Shown: piece by piece, positions 10,804 through 22,680 of the stretch | Numbering within the stretch: the first letter of the stretch is position 1 | How the letters are laid out: the number at the start of each line of letters is the position of its first letter | NCBI RefSeq assembly: GCF_032818155.1 | Contig: NZ_CP102589.1 | Location: forward strand, 1,040,001-1,104,000 | DNA length: 64,000 nt | Origin: Niallia taxi | GTDB taxonomy: Bacteria > Bacillota > Bacilli > Bacillales > Cytobacillaceae | Reading direction: 5' to 3' | The notes under the pieces: generated by a model | Told to the model about the DNA's origin: nothing | Databases searched by the model: none | The model's input: the letters and a program-made list of their open reading frames with translations, nothing else | Position numbers and translations under genes: made by a program

Positions 10804-11438
10804 GTGATATTCTAACAATTGCCATGCCAAAAGGAAGGATTTTTGAAGAAGCAGCAGAGCTTTTACGAGAAGCTGGTTATCAGCTGCCACAGGAATTTGA
10901 CGACTCCAGAAAACTAATTATTGATGTAGAGGAAGAAAACTTCCGGTTTATACTGGCAAAACCTATGGATGTTCCCACATATGTTGAGCATGGTGTTGCA
11001 GATTTAGGAATCGCAGGCAAGGACGTTATGCTAGAAGAAGAAAGAGATGTTTATGAGCTTTTGGACTTGAAAATAAGTGCTTGTTACTTAGCAGTTGCAG
11101 GCTTGCCAAATACAAAATTAAATGAGATTGCACCTCGAATTGCAACAAAATATCCAAATGTAGCTGCAGCATATTTTCGTGAACAAGGCTCACAGGTGGA
11201 AATCATTAAGTTGAATGGTTCTATTGAGATCGCGCCAATTATCGGCTTAACAGATCGGATTGTAGATATTGTTTCTACAGGAAAGACGCTTGTTGAAAAT
11301 GGTCTTGTTGAATATGAAAAAATTGTTGATATTACTTCCCGACTTATTGTTAATCCAGTCAGCTATCGCATGAAGGATAAACGAATAAGTGATTTAGTCG
11401 ACCGTGTTAACGTTGTAGTAAGAGCGGTGCAAAAATAG
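10800..11438 (+). CDS. hisG: ATP phosphoribosyltransferase catalytic subunit (short form)
   Basis: Condenses ATP and PRPP to phosphoribosyl-ATP, the committed step of histidine synthesis. At 212 residues this is the short form lacking the C-terminal regulatory domain, consistent with hisZ next door. Family features include [11 protein letters not shown] at the N-terminus, the [11 protein letters not shown] segment, and the PRPP-binding signature near [18 protein letters not shown]. Overlaps hisZ by 4 bp. Confidence 0.97.
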   Translation: MSDILTIAMPKGRIFEEAAELLREAGYQLPQEFDDSRKLIIDVEEENFRFILAKPMDVPTYVEHGVADLGIAGKDVMLEEERDVYELLDLKISACYLAVAGLPNTKLNEIAPRIATKYPNVAAAYFREQGSQVEIIKLNGSIEIAPIIGLTDRIVDIVSTGKTLVENGLVEYEKIVDITSRLIVNPVSYRMKDKRISDLVDRVNVVVRAVQK

Positions 11439-11458
11439 ATTTTGGAGTGGAGACCGGA

Positions 11459-12730
11459 ATGAAAATTGTAAATGGTGTAGACAGTTCCTACCTGAAACGA
11501 TCTGTGGATGCAGGGACGGAAGAACAGAGAATTATTGTGAAGGACATTATAGCAAATGTGAAAAACGCTGGTGATAAAGCGTTGAAGGAATATACGTTGA
11601 AATTTGATCAAGCCGATTTATCAAGCCTTCTGGTCAGCGAAGAAGAATTGGAAGCTGCCTACGAAGACGTTGATAAGGAAATGGTAGCCATTATTCAAGA
11701 GGCGGCGGAAAATATTCGGTCTTATCACCAAAATCAGCTGAAAACCTCGTGGATGGTAACAAAGGAAGATGGCACAATACTCGGGCAAAAAATAACACCA
11801 TTGGATTCAGTCGGTGTTTACGTTCCAGGTGGTACAGCGGCATATCCTTCATCTGTTCTGATGAATGTTGTACCCGCAAAGGTCGCAGGCGTTGCTAGAA
11901 TCGTCATGGTGTCCCCTCCGAACGCAGATGGAAAATTGCCAAGTGCAGTTTTGGTAGCAGCACATATCGCTGGTGTAAAAGAAATCTATAAGGCTGGAGG
12001 AGCACAAGCAGTTGCTGCCCTTGCATATGGAACGGAAACGATAAACAGCGTCGATAAAATTGTTGGACCAGGCAATATTTTTGTAGCACTAGCAAAAAGG
12101 GAAGTTTACGGTGATGTTGATATTGATATGATTGCAGGTCCTAGTGAAATTGCCGTTCTTGCAGATGAAACAGCAAATGCAAATGAAGTGGCAGCAGACC
12201 TCCTGTCACAGGCAGAGCATGACACAAGAGCATCGGCTGTTCTTGTAACAACATCCCAGGTGCTTGCAGAACAAGTTTCAGCAGAAGTGGAAAAGCAGCT
12301 GAGCGAATTACCACGCAAAGAAATTGCTCAGAAATCTATTGAAGATTATGGGTTGATTGTGTTAACCGAGACAATGGATCTTGCGGTAGAATCAATCAAT
12401 GCAATTGCCCCTGAACATCTGGAAATTATCACAGAAAATCCGTTTGAGCTGCTTGGTAAAATCAAGCATGCTGGTGCTATTTTTCTCGGGCGTTACAGCT
12501 CGGAGCCGGTCGGTGATTATTTTGCAGGGACAAATCATGTTTTACCGACTAATGGAACGGCTAGATTCTCCAGTCCATTAAATGTTGACGACTTCCAAAA
12601 GAAATCAAGCGTAATTTCCTACAGTGAAAAGGCGTTTGCCCAAAATGGCCAGAAAATTGCCGCATTTGCACGCCTTGAAGGCTTGGAAGCACATGCTAGA
12701 GCAATCGAAGCAAGATATAAAAACAAGTAA
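11459..12730 (+). CDS. hisD: Histidinol dehydrogenase
   Basis: Oxidises L-histidinol to L-histidine with two NAD+, the last two steps of the pathway; zinc enzyme. 423 residues. Recognisable are [66 protein letters not shown] and [12 protein letters not shown], and the His pair region EHLEI / GTNHVLPT. The start is set at ATG 11459 because GGAG (11449–11452) is 6 bp upstream; the in-frame GTG at 11447 would have no separate ribosome site. Third gene of the his operon. Confidence 0.96.
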   Translation: MKIVNGVDSSYLKRSVDAGTEEQRIIVKDIIANVKNAGDKALKEYTLKFDQADLSSLLVSEEELEAAYEDVDKEMVAIIQEAAENIRSYHQNQLKTSWMVTKEDGTILGQKITPLDSVGVYVPGGTAAYPSSVLMNVVPAKVAGVARIVMVSPPNADGKLPSAVLVAAHIAGVKEIYKAGGAQAVAALAYGTETINSVDKIVGPGNIFVALAKREVYGDVDIDMIAGPSEIAVLADETANANEVAADLLSQAEHDTRASAVLVTTSQVLAEQVSAEVEKQLSELPRKEIAQKSIEDYGLIVLTETMDLAVESINAIAPEHLEIITENPFELLGKIKHAGAIFLGRYSSEPVGDYFAGTNHVLPTNGTARFSSPLNVDDFQKKSSVISYSEKAFAQNGQKIAAFARLEGLEAHARAIEARYKNK

Positions 12731-12754
12731 TATTCTTTACAGGAGGATTAAAAG

Positions 12755-13342
12755 ATGGGAAGAACAGCAGCGATAAGCAGGAAAACAGGCGAAACGAATA
12801 TCCAATTGTCCTACAATATTGATGGGGAGGGCATTTCGGAAATTGATTCAGGCGTACCTTTTATGAACCATATGCTTGATCTCTTTACAAAGCATGGTCA
12901 ATTTAACTTAACAGTTCAAGCAAATGGGGATATTGAGGTTGACGACCATCATACTACAGAGGACATTGGTATTTGTCTTGGTCTTGCATTGAAGGAAGCA
13001 CTTGGTGATAAAAAGGGAATTAAACGCTATGGAAACAGCTTTGTCCCAATGGATGAAACATTGGCACAAGTGGTAGTAGATTTAAGCAATCGTCCTCATC
13101 TTGAGTTCCGAGCGGAATTTCCAAGCAATAAGGTAGGGACATTTGATACAGAGCTTGTTCATGAGTTTTTATGGAAATTTGCCTTAGAAGCAAGAATAAA
13201 CTTGCATGTCATCCTGCATTATGGGCAAAACACTCATCATATGATTGAAGCAATCTTTAAAGCGTTGGCTAGAGCGCTTGACGAGGCAACAACAATTGAT
13301 CCAAGAGTAAAAGGAATTCCATCCACGAAAGGAATGCTTTAA
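12755..13342 (+). CDS. hisB: Imidazoleglycerol-phosphate dehydratase
   Basis: Dehydrates imidazole glycerol phosphate to imidazole acetol phosphate; Mn-dependent 24-mer. 195 residues, monofunctional as usual in Bacillaceae. The duplicated metal-binding HHxxE motifs are seen as DDHHTTEDIG (about residue 67) and NTHHMIEAIFKALARAL (about 165), and the block PFMNHMLDLFTKHG. AGGAGG 8 bp before ATG. Confidence 0.97.
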   Translation: MGRTAAISRKTGETNIQLSYNIDGEGISEIDSGVPFMNHMLDLFTKHGQFNLTVQANGDIEVDDHHTTEDIGICLGLALKEALGDKKGIKRYGNSFVPMDETLAQVVVDLSNRPHLEFRAEFPSNKVGTFDTELVHEFLWKFALEARINLHVILHYGQNTHHMIEAIFKALARALDEATTIDPRVKGIPSTKGML

Positions 13343-13343
13343 A

Positions 13344-13967
13344 ATGCTTGGAATTATCGATTATGGCATGGGCAATTTATTTAGTGTAAGCAAAGCACTA
13401 GAAAGATTGGACATTCCTTATTTCATTTCGGAGGATGCGGAGAAGCTGATGGAAGCAGATGCGTTAATTCTGCCAGGTGTCGGGGCATTTAAGGATGCGA
13501 TGGCAAAACTTAATGAATCAGGCTTAGCTGATATGATCCGTCAATATGCTAACAGCCAAAGGCCATTGCTTGGCATCTGCTTAGGCATGCAGCTCCTTTT
13601 TGATGAAAGCGAGGAGCATGGTCAGGCAGAAGGTCTCCACTTATTGCCAGGTAAGATCGTCCGCTTTCCAGGTGAAACAGCAGATGGTGAGAAATATAAA
13701 GTGCCGCATATGGGCTGGAACCGAATTGAGTTTAAGAAGGATTCAAAATTAACTGCGGGATTAACAAATGATTATGTTTATTTCGTCCATTCTTACTATG
13801 CAGAAACAAACGATGACATTATCATTGCCAGCAGTGATTATGACAAGGAAGTGCCAGCAGTAGTCGGAAAAGACAATGTATACGGAATGCAATTTCATCC
13901 TGAAAAAAGCAGCAAGCTGGGGATGGAGCTACTTGGCGGCTTTACGGAGCTTATAAAGAAAGGATGA
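13344..13967 (+). CDS. hisH: Imidazole glycerol phosphate synthase subunit HisH (glutamine amidotransferase)
   Basis: Class I glutaminase that hydrolyses glutamine and channels ammonia to HisF. 207 residues with the nucleophile motif [19 protein letters not shown] (Cys about 80) and the His-x-Glu pair in [12 protein letters not shown] near the C-terminus; oxyanion strand [10 protein letters not shown]. Starts 1 bp after hisB and ends at the start region of hisA. Confidence 0.97.
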   Translation: MLGIIDYGMGNLFSVSKALERLDIPYFISEDAEKLMEADALILPGVGAFKDAMAKLNESGLADMIRQYANSQRPLLGICLGMQLLFDESEEHGQAEGLHLLPGKIVRFPGETADGEKYKVPHMGWNRIEFKKDSKLTAGLTNDYVYFVHSYYAETNDDIIIASSDYDKEVPAVVGKDNVYGMQFHPEKSSKLGMELLGGFTELIKKG

Positions 13968-13972
13968 ACAAC

Positions 13973-14704
13973 ATGAGTTTTACTTTATATCCTGCGATTG
14001 ATATGAGAGGCGGCAAGTGTGTCCGTCTCCTTCAAGGAGATTACGATAAAGAGACTGTTTACGGTGATTCTCCGTTTGACATGGCAAAAAGCTTTGCAGA
14101 CCAAGGAGCAGAGTGGATACATATGGTCGACCTTGACGGAGCGAAGGATGGTAAAAGAGTCAATGATTTATTCGTAATAGAAGCAGCAAACAAACTGGGC
14201 GTTTCTGTGCAAATCGGTGGAGGCATTCGAACAGAGGAGGACATTGCTCACTATTTGGAAAATGGAGTTACACGTGTCATCATTGGAAGCATTGCTATAT
14301 CCAATCCTGATTTTGCGATTGAAATGATTAAAAAGTATGGTAGTGCGATTGCTCTTGGTATTGATGCAAAAAATGGCTTTGTGGCAACGCATGGCTGGAT
14401 TGAGACATCTGCAACACAAGCAGTGGACCTAGGGAAAAGATTTGCTGATGCAGGTGCAGAAAACTTCATATTTACTGACATTGCGACAGATGGCATGCTT
14501 AGTGGTCCGAATGTGTCTGCGGTTAGAGAAATGGCTGCTGTAACGAAAAAGAATGTGATTGCCTCTGGCGGAGTCAGCAGTCTTGCAGACCTTGCTGCAT
14601 TAAAACAGTACGCCGCTGATGGTGTTACTGGTGCAATAATCGGCAAGGCACTATATGAAGGACGTTTTACACTTCGAGAGGCATTAAATGAGGTGGGAAG
14701 ATAA
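13973..14704 (+). CDS. hisA: ProFAR isomerase HisA
   Basis: Isomerises N'-5'-ProFAR to PRFAR. TIM barrel of about 243 residues with catalytic Asp in [14 protein letters not shown], the matching Asp in [14 protein letters not shown] segment ([14 protein letters not shown]), phosphate loops [11 protein letters not shown] and [12 protein letters not shown] use ATG 13973 because AAAGGA (13959–13964) is 8 bp upstream; the ATG at 13964 overlaps that site. Last base overlaps hisF's first. Confidence 0.96.
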   Translation: MSFTLYPAIDMRGGKCVRLLQGDYDKETVYGDSPFDMAKSFADQGAEWIHMVDLDGAKDGKRVNDLFVIEAANKLGVSVQIGGGIRTEEDIAHYLENGVTRVIIGSIAISNPDFAIEMIKKYGSAIALGIDAKNGFVATHGWIETSATQAVDLGKRFADAGAENFIFTDIATDGMLSGPNVSAVREMAAVTKKNVIASGGVSSLADLAALKQYAADGVTGAIIGKALYEGRFTLREALNEVGR

Positions 14705-15462
14705 TGTTGACGAAAAGAATCATTCCTTGCCTGGATGTTAAGGAAGGGCGGGTCGTTAAGGGTGTGCAGTTTGTCCAACTCCGAGATGCTGGCGATCCAG
14801 TCGAGCTTGCTCGTTTTTATGATGAGCAAGGCGCCGATGAGCTTGTTTTTCTTGATATTTCAGCATCCCATGAAGGGCGCAAAACAATGGTTGAAGTGGT
14901 GAAGGAAGTTGCTTCAGAGCTTGCCATTCCTTTCACTGTCGGCGGCGGAATTAATACATTGGAAGATATGAAAAGAATTCTCCGTGCTGGTGCTGATAAA
15001 GTATCCTTAAATACAGCAGCAGTCACAAATCCAAAATTAATCACCGAAGGAGCTAATTTTTTCGGGTCTCAATGTATTGTTGTTGCCATTGATGCCAAAT
15101 TCGACCAAGAGCTTGGAACATGGAGAGTGTACACACACGGCGGCAGGACACCTGTCGACAAAGATGTTATCACATGGGCAAAAGAAGCAGTCGAGCTTGG
15201 TGCAGGTGAAATCCTGTTGACGAGCATGGATTCTGATGGAGAGAAAAAGGGATTTGACTTATCCTTAACAAAAGCAGTAAGTGAGGCTGTTACTGTTCCT
15301 GTCATTGCATCTGGCGGTGCTGGTAACGCAGAGGATTTCCTGGAGGTATTTGAAGAAGCAAATGCAGATGCAGCACTGGCTGCGAGCATTTTTCACTATA
15401 AAGAAACCTCTGTTAATGAAGTCAAAGGATATCTACATGAAAGAGGAGTGCTTGTAAGATGA
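14704..15462 (+). CDS. hisF: Imidazole glycerol phosphate synthase subunit HisF (cyclase)
   Basis: Cyclase half of IGP synthase; uses ammonia from HisH to make imidazole glycerol phosphate and AICAR. 252 residues, TIM barrel, with catalytic Asp in [15 protein letters not shown] (about residue 11) and in [15 protein letters not shown] (about residue 130), and phosphate loops [11 protein letters not shown] and [11 protein letters not shown]. Overlaps hisA by 1 bp and hisI by 4 bp. Confidence 0.97.
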   Translation: MLTKRIIPCLDVKEGRVVKGVQFVQLRDAGDPVELARFYDEQGADELVFLDISASHEGRKTMVEVVKEVASELAIPFTVGGGINTLEDMKRILRAGADKVSLNTAAVTNPKLITEGANFFGSQCIVVAIDAKFDQELGTWRVYTHGGRTPVDKDVITWAKEAVELGAGEILLTSMDSDGEKKGFDLSLTKAVSEAVTVPVIASGGAGNAEDFLEVFEEANADAALAASIFHYKETSVNEVKGYLHERGVLVR

Positions 15463-16094
15463 CATTAGATGAGCTTAAATTTGATGAAAAAGGACTAATC
15501 CCAGCAATCGTTCAAGATGCTGCTACAAAGGAAGTTCTTACATTGGCGTATATGAACGAGGAATCATTAGGAAAATCACTGGCTACTGGAGAAACATGGT
15601 TTTACAGCAGGTCAAGAAGTGAGCTGTGGCACAAAGGAGCAACAAGTGGAAACACACAGCAAATTGTTGAAATTAAATTTGACTGTGACAAGGATGCTCT
15701 TGTTGTCCTTGTATCACCGAATGGTCCTGCGTGTCATAATGGGACAGTTAGCTGTTTTGCTGAAAGTATTTATCAAAATAAAGATGCTGAGACTAAGGAA
15801 CTTGCAAACTATCAAATTTTGAAAGACTTGGAAGCTGTCATTCAAGAAAGAGAGATCAATCGTCCTGAAGGTGCGTACACAACTTACCTGTTTGAAAAAG
15901 GGGTCGACAAAATCTTGAAGAAAGTCGGCGAGGAGGCAGCAGAAGTTATCATTGCAGCAAAGAATCGAGATACGGAAGAGCTGAAATGGGAAGCAGCCGA
16001 TCTACTTTACCACCTTTTTGTATTGCTAAGGGAACAAGGACTTCCTTTTGCTGAAATACTTAAGGTTTTGGATAAACGCCATCAAGAAAAATAA
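15459..16094 (+). CDS. hisI: Bifunctional phosphoribosyl-AMP cyclohydrolase / phosphoribosyl-ATP pyrophosphatase
   Basis: HisIE fusion catalysing the second and third pathway steps. 211 residues: N-terminal HisI cyclohydrolase domain (residues about 1–110) with the metal sites [13 protein letters not shown] and [13 protein letters not shown]-terminal MazG-like HisE domain (about 115–205) with [16 protein letters not shown] and [13 protein letters not shown]. Last gene of the his operon, followed by a hairpin with a T run. Confidence 0.96.
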   Translation: MTLDELKFDEKGLIPAIVQDAATKEVLTLAYMNEESLGKSLATGETWFYSRSRSELWHKGATSGNTQQIVEIKFDCDKDALVVLVSPNGPACHNGTVSCFAESIYQNKDAETKELANYQILKDLEAVIQEREINRPEGAYTTYLFEKGVDKILKKVGEEAAEVIIAAKNRDTEELKWEAADLLYHLFVLLREQGLPFAEILKVLDKRHQEK

Positions 16095-16101
16095 TGATAC
16101 A

Positions 16102-16156
16102 GACTGTCTGACGGATTTTAGCGGCTTCGCTCTCCATTCCTGACGGCAGTTTTTTG
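16102..16156 (+). terminator. Probable terminator of the his operon
   Basis: ACTGTC (16103–16108) can pair with GGCAGT (16145–16150) ahead of a six-T run; an inner AGCGGCTTCGCT hairpin shortens the loop. The stem is imperfect. Confidence 0.55.
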
Positions 16157-16262
16157 TATGCTTTCATGAAATAAGGAAAATAAATTTGCAACAAAGAAAA
16201 ACCATATTTTTTCAAAGCAGCGGGCATTTTCGTAAACTGCCTTCTCCGCATCCTTCGAAATA

Positions 16263-16271
16263 TGGTATACT
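16263..16271 (+). promoter_or_regulatory. Possible extended -10 promoter for the TPR gene
   Basis: TGG followed by TATACT at 16266–16271, an extended -10 with no good -35. It lies 61 bp before the chosen start codon. Confidence 0.45.
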
Positions 16272-16332
16272 ACATAAGTTGAAGCAATAGAAATTGCTCT
16301 GTATGAGTTTAAATAGATTGTTGGAGGATTAC

Positions 16333-17838
16333 ATGAATAAAGACTCAAATACTTTACAACCAATGGGTAAACTTATTACATTTAATCCTACAGGCGAATA
16401 TTATTTTTCCAAAGGCATTAAGGCATATCATCAAAGAGATTATAATAAATCATTGAAATATTTGCAAAGAGCAATGCAGCTGGATCCCGGGGAACCGACG
16501 ATACTTTGTCAACTTGCGATTGTCTATGCAGATATTGGAGAATATCAAAAATCCAATGAACTGCTTCATCTAATTATTGAAGAGCTAGATGAAGAAATGG
16601 TGGAATGTTATTATTTCCTTGCAAATAATTATGCGCATTTAGGATTTTTTAAAGATGCTTATTATCATGCTAAATTATATTTAAAGCTGGAACCAGAAGG
16701 TGAATTTCGGGAGGATACAGAGGATCTGCTTGAAGTGCTCACATTAGAATCAGACGACCTGGAAGAAGAGGAGCCTTATGAAGAGGAAGATCTGATTAAC
16801 AGGCAAGAGCATGCTAGAGAGCTTCTTGAATCAGGTAATTTTAACAAAGCTGTTGAAATGCTGAAGAAAGTTATCTCTGATTATCCTGAGTACTGGTCTG
16901 CCTACAATAATTTGGCATTGGCTTACTTCTATCTTGGGGAAGTGAAAAAGGCGAACAGCATTCTTGAGGAAGTACTGGAGAAAAACGCTGGTAATCTTCA
17001 TGCTCTTTGTAACAAGCTTGTTTTTGCTTATTATGAAGGAAGTATAGAAAGTATAACCGAGCAGACAGAAATCCTAAAAAAAATAAAGCCGATTTCTGTT
17101 GATCACCAATTTAAGCTTGGAACAACCTTTGCCCTTGTCGGAGAATATGAATCTGCTTATTTTCTTTTGCGAAAGCTACAAAAACAAGGATATACAGAGG
17201 ATGCGACCTTCTACTATTGGCTGTCTGCCTCTGCCTATTTTGTTGGCAGGACAAAGTTTGCCAAGACTGTTTGGAAAAAAGTGCTTGAGCTGAATCCAGA
17301 TAAAGAAGGACATGAACCATGGAAGGAAAAGGAAGATAAGGTCAATGGGTTTGAAGATCATATACCCTCCATCCTAAAGAGGTTTACTAGCAATCATCAA
17401 GAGGAGAGACTGTTTGCGGTATTTCTTACTTCTATTTCCAAAAACAAGGAAGCAATCCTGTCATCTTCACAAGTGATTGACACTCACAACTTCACTTCTT
17501 TGGAGAATCAATATCTCTCTTTTGTGAAGACAGGTGCAAGCATTAGCGATTCAACACTGTTAACGGCACATAGTACTGCCGAAATTATTTACAGTAAACA
17601 TAATCCAATCGGAACGGTTGAGGCAGGGCTTTACTTAATGTGGTTTTCTGTTTTTATCCAGCTTCATAAAGCAGGAGTGAAAATGGGGAACAGCAGTGGA
17701 TTAGCTGCGGCAATGGATTATGTGTGGAGCAAATACAGAAACGAAAAGACTTCACAAAAGGAAACGGCGAGTTTATACGGCCTTTCTACAGCAACACTGC
17801 AGAAATACATTAAAATCATCAATGAATATAATGAGTGA
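16333..17838 (+). CDS. yvcD: Tetratricopeptide-repeat protein (YvcD-like)
   Basis: A 501-residue soluble TPR protein. Repeats are visible at about residues 25–125 (KGIKAYHQRDYNKSLKYL, LCQLAIVYADIGEYQKS, YYFLANNYAHLG) and 155–290 (ARELLESGNFNKAVEMLKK, NNLALAYFYLGEVKKANSIL), separated by an acidic linker (DDLEEEEPYEEEDL). The C-terminal third is less repetitive and ends with a possible helix-turn-helix-like segment (KETASLYGLSTATLQKYIKI). GGAGG 5 bp before ATG 16333 fixes the start; an upstream in-frame ATG at 16294 lacks such a site. Located between his and trxB as in B. subtilis. Function unknown; a protein-interaction scaffold is inferred. Confidence 0.88.
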   Translation: MNKDSNTLQPMGKLITFNPTGEYYFSKGIKAYHQRDYNKSLKYLQRAMQLDPGEPTILCQLAIVYADIGEYQKSNELLHLIIEELDEEMVECYYFLANNYAHLGFFKDAYYHAKLYLKLEPEGEFREDTEDLLEVLTLESDDLEEEEPYEEEDLINRQEHARELLESGNFNKAVEMLKKVISDYPEYWSAYNNLALAYFYLGEVKKANSILEEVLEKNAGNLHALCNKLVFAYYEGSIESITEQTEILKKIKPISVDHQFKLGTTFALVGEYESAYFLLRKLQKQGYTEDATFYYWLSASAYFVGRTKFAKTVWKKVLELNPDKEGHEPWKEKEDKVNGFEDHIPSILKRFTSNHQEERLFAVFLTSISKNKEAILSSSQVIDTHNFTSLENQYLSFVKTGASISDSTLLTAHSTAEIIYSKHNPIGTVEAGLYLMWFSVFIQLHKAGVKMGNSSGLAAAMDYVWSKYRNEKTSQKETASLYGLSTATLQKYIKIINEYNE

Positions 17839-17848
17839 TAATATAGGC

Positions 17849-17882
17849 TCCACCATTGAATGAGCAATGGTGGAAGTTTTTC
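17849..17882 (+). terminator. Intrinsic terminator of yvcD
   Basis: Perfect CCACCATTG / CAATGGTGG stem (17850–17858, 17865–17873) with a six-base loop and T-rich tail. The rest of 17883–18038 precedes trxB and shows no further gene. Confidence 0.93.
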
Positions 17883-18011
17883 TTTTATGAGCAAATATTT
17901 GGACTAAAACAGTGGGGTTTAATAGGATAGTATTAGATGGTAATACTACTTATAGTTAATTAGTGATTTGAACGCAGCGGTTTAGTAACACGAGCGTTTT
18001 TATAAATATAG

Positions 18012-18989
<978 letters not shown>

Positions 18990-19102
18990 TGAAAAAGCTT
19001 TCAAAGTGTTACTCGCTTTTAATTCTCCTGTAACAGTAGTGAAATATATTTCGGGTAACATAATAATAGAAATTGACCCCCTTTTAAGATATATATTTTG
19101 GT

Positions 19103-19132
19103 GCATAGGCGAATAGCCTATGCTTTTTTTTT
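19103..19132 (+). terminator. Intrinsic terminator of trxB
   Basis: Perfect GCATAGGC / GCCTATGC stem, five-base loop, then nine T residues. Confidence 0.95.
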
Positions 19133-19193
19133 GATAAAAATAAGGTAAGTCTTTTTGGGGAAATTTGTTGAATTTATTTGGAAAGGCATTTTA

Positions 19194-19222
19194 TTGTGGG
19201 TGTTTCACAATAATAGTATAAT
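19194..19222 (+). promoter_or_regulatory. Putative SigA promoter of the yvcI–crh operon
   Basis: TTGTGG (19194–19199), 17-bp spacer, perfect -10 TATAAT (19217–19222), 62 bp before the yvcI start. Confidence 0.7.
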
Positions 19223-19284
19223 ATAAGGACTAAGCAATAGTTTCATTCTACATAGATTTAGACAAGAATGTTTGAGGTGATAAA

Positions 19285-19743
19285 GTGCAGCGTGTTACGA
19301 ATTGCCTGTTGCTGAAGGATAATAAGGTGCTCCTGCTTCAAAAGCCAAGAAGAGGCTGGTGGGTGGCTCCAGGAGGAAAAATGGAGCCGGGAGAGTCTGT
19401 GAGAGACTCTTGCATTAGAGAATTCAGAGAAGAAACAGGTATATACTTGAGAAATCCAAATATTAAAGGCATTTTTACGTTCATCATTAAGGATGGCGAC
19501 AAGATAACTTCAGAATGGATGATGTTTACCTTCTTCTCCACAAATGCGGATGGTGTCAATGTGGATGAGTCGGAAGAGGGAAAAATAGTCTGGCATGACA
19601 TTGATAATGTCAAAAACTTGCCTATGGCAGAAGGCGATTATCACATCTTGGACTATATGATGCATGGTAATGGAATTATATATGGGACTTTCACATATAC
19701 GCCTGATTTTGAACTAATTAGCTATCGGTTAGATCCAAGCTGA
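19285..19743 (+). CDS. yvcI: Nudix hydrolase (YvcI, 8-oxo-dGTP diphosphatase-like)
   Basis: A 152-residue Nudix-fold hydrolase with a complete Nudix box from about residue 31 (GGKMEPGES, then REFREETGI). Family members clean up oxidised or surplus nucleoside diphosphate derivatives; the exact substrate here is not shown. GTG start preceded by GAGGTGA. First gene of the yvcI-rapZ-yvcK-whiA-crh operon, a conserved Firmicute block. Confidence 0.9.
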   Translation: MQRVTNCLLLKDNKVLLLQKPRRGWWVAPGGKMEPGESVRDSCIREFREETGIYLRNPNIKGIFTFIIKDGDKITSEWMMFTFFSTNADGVNVDESEEGKIVWHDIDNVKNLPMAEGDYHILDYMMHGNGIIYGTFTYTPDFELISYRLDPS

Positions 19744-19764
19744 AAAATTTAAGGGGGAATGAGC

Positions 19765-20655
19765 ATGGGTGCAAGTATGATGAACGAACCGCAAGTTGTC
19801 ATTATTACAGGAATGTCTGGTGCAGGTAAAACAGTTGCCATTCAAAGCTTTGAAGACTTAGGGTTTTTCTGTGTAGACAACTTGCCGCCTACTCTTTTGC
19901 CGAAGTTTCTTGAACTAATGAAGGAATCGGAGAATAAGATGAATAAGGTTGCACTCGTGATGGATTTACGAGGCAGAGAGTTTTTTGAAAATCTATTCAG
20001 TGCATTGGATGATTTGGCCAATTCATGGGTAGTACCAAAAGTCCTTTTTCTGGATGCGGATGACAGTACTTTGGTCAGAAGGTATAAGGAAACAAGAAGA
20101 TCACATCCACTTGCACCATCAGGTCTACCCCTTGAAGGCATTAAAATGGAGCGTGAACTGCTTGAGGAGCTTAAAGGCAGGGCACAAATCATTTACAATA
20201 CGTCCAAAAGCTCGCCAAGAGACTTGCGTGAAAAAATATTAACGGAGTTTTCAGCTAACAAAGAGACGATTTTTACGGTGAATGTCATGAGTTTTGGTTT
20301 TAAGCACGGCATTCCCATTGATGCGGATTTAGTATTTGACGTTCGTTTCTTACCAAACCCTCATTACGTTGAGCATATGAGACCGAAGACAGGATTGGAT
20401 GCTGATGTGTCCAGCTATGTATTAAAGTGGACAGAGACTGGCCAATTTCTTGAAAAAGTGATTGACCTCCTTACCTTTATGCTTCCGCAGTATAAAAGAG
20501 AAGGAAAGTCGCAGCTTGTTGTGGCGATCGGCTGCACAGGCGGCCAGCACCGTTCTGTTGCCTTGTCGGAATATATTGGACATCATTTCGAAGGTGACTA
20601 TCATGTCGAAATAACTCATCGTGACATGGAGAGGAGAAAGGATCAACAAACATGA
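19765..20655 (+). CDS. rapZ: RapZ/YvcJ nucleotide-binding protein
   Basis: P-loop protein that binds and hydrolyses nucleotides; the enterobacterial homologue is an RNase adaptor for glmZ decay, while B. subtilis YvcJ has been linked to competence. About 296 residues: Walker A GMSGAGKT (16–23), [23 protein letters not shown], and the conserved C-terminal RapZ block [14 protein letters not shown] 19765 is preferred: the GGGGG at 19753–19757 is 7 bp upstream, whereas ATG 19759 is only 1 bp from it. The stop overlaps yvcK by 4 bp. Confidence 0.95.
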   Translation: MGASMMNEPQVVIITGMSGAGKTVAIQSFEDLGFFCVDNLPPTLLPKFLELMKESENKMNKVALVMDLRGREFFENLFSALDDLANSWVVPKVLFLDADDSTLVRRYKETRRSHPLAPSGLPLEGIKMERELLEELKGRAQIIYNTSKSSPRDLREKILTEFSANKETIFTVNVMSFGFKHGIPIDADLVFDVRFLPNPHYVEHMRPKTGLDADVSSYVLKWTETGQFLEKVIDLLTFMLPQYKREGKSQLVVAIGCTGGQHRSVALSEYIGHHFEGDYHVEITHRDMERRKDQQT

Positions 20656-21629
20656 ATGAAGTGGAGCATCCGAGAATTGTAATCATTGGCGGAGGAACGG
20701 GTCTGTCTGTGTTAGTAAGAGGATTAAAAAAATATCCTCTCGACATTACAGCAATTGTAACTGTTGCAGATGATGGTGGTAGTTCGGGCCGGCTGCGGAA
20801 TGATCTAGATATTCCTGCGCCTGGTGATATCAGGAATGTGCTGGCAGCATTATCTGATGTTGAGCCGTTAGTGGAAGAAATGTTTCAGCATCGCTTTTCA
20901 AACAGCAAGGATCTTAATGGACATTCCTTAGGGAATTTAATTATAGCTGCAATGACATCAATAACAGGGAATTTCCCTTATGCTATTCAGGAAATGAGCA
21001 AGGTGCTTAATGTTCGCGGCAAGGTATTGCCTGCAACAAGCCATAGTGTTGTTCTTAATGCAATAATGGAGGATGGTTCAATCGTTACAGGAGAATCGCG
21101 CATTCCGGAAAGCGGCAAGAAAATAAAAGAAGTATTCCTAACACCAGAGAATGCTACGCCGCTGCCAGAAGCCATCCAGGCAATTCGTCAAGCAGACTTA
21201 ATCGTAATTGGACCAGGAAGTCTGTATACGAGTATACTTCCAAATCTTGTCGTACCAGAAATAAGCAGGGAAATCATCACAGCTGCAGCTAAAAAGGTTT
21301 ATATCTGTAATATTATGACGCAGGCTGGAGAAACACTTGATTTTTCTGCGAGTGATCATGTTAAGGCAATTTATGAACATATGCCTGAGCCTTTCTTGAA
21401 TACTATATTGGTAAATAAAGAAAATATCCCCGGAAACGTTCTGGAACGGTATAATGAAGAGAAAGCAAAACCTGTCTTTTTTGACACAGAGAAATTAGAA
21501 AAGCTTGGACTGGAAGTCATACTTGGGGATATTATCAGCCTAGAAGAAAAGGTCATCCGCCATAATACGCTGGAAGTGGCTAAAATTCTTTATTCTATGC
21601 TTGACTCGAAAGTGGAATCAGAGCTTTAA
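20652..21629 (+). CDS. yvcK: Gluconeogenesis factor / UDP-sugar-binding protein YvcK (GlmR)
   Basis: CofD-like fold protein that binds UDP-GlcNAc and directs carbon to cell-wall precursors; needed on gluconeogenic media in B. subtilis. 325 residues with the N-terminal glycine-rich block [19 protein letters not shown], the [15 protein letters not shown] motif, [26 protein letters not shown] and [16 protein letters not shown]. Overlaps rapZ by 4 bp. Confidence 0.96.
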   Translation: MNEVEHPRIVIIGGGTGLSVLVRGLKKYPLDITAIVTVADDGGSSGRLRNDLDIPAPGDIRNVLAALSDVEPLVEEMFQHRFSNSKDLNGHSLGNLIIAAMTSITGNFPYAIQEMSKVLNVRGKVLPATSHSVVLNAIMEDGSIVTGESRIPESGKKIKEVFLTPENATPLPEAIQAIRQADLIVIGPGSLYTSILPNLVVPEISREIITAAAKKVYICNIMTQAGETLDFSASDHVKAIYEHMPEPFLNTILVNKENIPGNVLERYNEEKAKPVFFDTEKLEKLGLEVILGDIISLEEKVIRHNTLEVAKILYSMLDSKVESEL

Positions 21630-21667
21630 CAGGAAACAGGGTTTGCGTTTTAAATGGGGGTGAAGGT

Positions 21668-22609
21668 ATGTCTTTCGCTTCAGAGACGAAAAAAGAACTG
21701 ACGACGATTGAAGTTAAAGATTGCTGCGGCAGGGCAGAGCTGTCTGCCCTAATTCAGATGAATGGTACTTTATCCTTTTCTAATCAGAAACTGGTAGTAG
21801 ACATTCAGACGGAAAATGCTGCGATAGCAAGAAGAATATATACACTCATCAAAAAGTATTATGACATACCTGTCGAGCTTTTAGTGAGAAAGAAGATGCG
21901 CCTCAAGAAAAACAATGTTTATATTGTAAGGCTGTCGGCAAAAGCGAAGGAGATTCTTGAAGATTTGAGTATTTTGACAGAGGGCTTTATGTTTACACAT
22001 GAAATAGATGAAGGCCTTGTCAAAAAGAAATGCTGCAAGCGTTCCTATTTAAGAGGAGCGTTTCTTGCAGGCGGATCTGTCAACAACCCAGAAACATCCT
22101 CCTATCACTTGGAAATTACGTCGCTTTACAAAGAGCATATTGTTGCATTGAGCAATCTGATGAACACGTTCGATTTGAACAGTAAAGTGTTAGAAAGAAA
22201 AAAAGGATTTATCACGTACTTGAAGGAAGCCGAGAAAATAACAGAATTCCTCAATATTATTGGAGCTCACGGGGCATTGCTTCGATTTGAAGATATCCGG
22301 ATTGTCAGAGATATGAGGAATTCCGTTAACAGACTTGTGAATTGTGAAACAGCAAACTTAAACAAAACGATTGGTGCTGCGCTGAGACAAGTCGAAAATA
22401 TTCGCTTCATTGATAGAACAGTAGGGCTGCAGATACTCCCAGACAAGCTCAGGGAAATTGCAGAGCTCCGAGTTGCTTACCAGGATGTTACCTTGAAGGA
22501 ACTTGGGGAAATGGTTTCCTCCGGGAATATTAGTAAATCCGGGATTAATCACAGACTGCGAAAAATAGATGAAATTGCTGATGCGCTTCGCAGAGGAGAA
22601 CAAGTATAA
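21668..22609 (+). CDS. whiA: DNA-binding protein WhiA
   Basis: WhiA/YvcL: a degenerate LAGLIDADG-homing-endonuclease fold (residues about 1–210) joined to a C-terminal helix-turn-helix (about 225–310). Acts in sporulation/cell division in Gram-positives; in Bacillus it affects division and chromosome segregation. Blocks seen: [14 protein letters not shown] at the start, [40 protein letters not shown] segment, and [13 protein letters not shown] with [20 protein letters not shown] (HTH). 38-bp gap from yvcK. Confidence 0.95.
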   Translation: MSFASETKKELTTIEVKDCCGRAELSALIQMNGTLSFSNQKLVVDIQTENAAIARRIYTLIKKYYDIPVELLVRKKMRLKKNNVYIVRLSAKAKEILEDLSILTEGFMFTHEIDEGLVKKKCCKRSYLRGAFLAGGSVNNPETSSYHLEITSLYKEHIVALSNLMNTFDLNSKVLERKKGFITYLKEAEKITEFLNIIGAHGALLRFEDIRIVRDMRNSVNRLVNCETANLNKTIGAALRQVENIRFIDRTVGLQILPDKLREIAELRVAYQDVTLKELGEMVSSGNISKSGINHRLRKIDEIADALRRGEQV

Positions 22610-22620
22610 TAAACTATAGA

Positions 22621-22680
22621 AGGATAATATATCTTATCGGTTAAGACTATATTATCCTCCTTATATATTAGGAGGAGGGA
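22621..22680 (+). promoter_or_regulatory. Two competing hairpins in the whiA–crh gap; candidate translational switch for crh
   Basis: Stem 1: AGGATAATATATCTTA (22621–22636) pairs with 22642–22658, loop TCGGT, one bulged C; there is no proper T run after it. Stem 2: CCTCC (22656–22660) can pair with the crh Shine-Dalgarno GGAGG (22671–22675). The two share bases 22656–22658, so they cannot both form fully. Confidence 0.55.

Noticed and set aside
14251..14829. 192-codon minus-strand ORF opposite hisA/hisF
   Set aside because: Antisense to two certain his genes with full catalytic motifs; no ribosome site.
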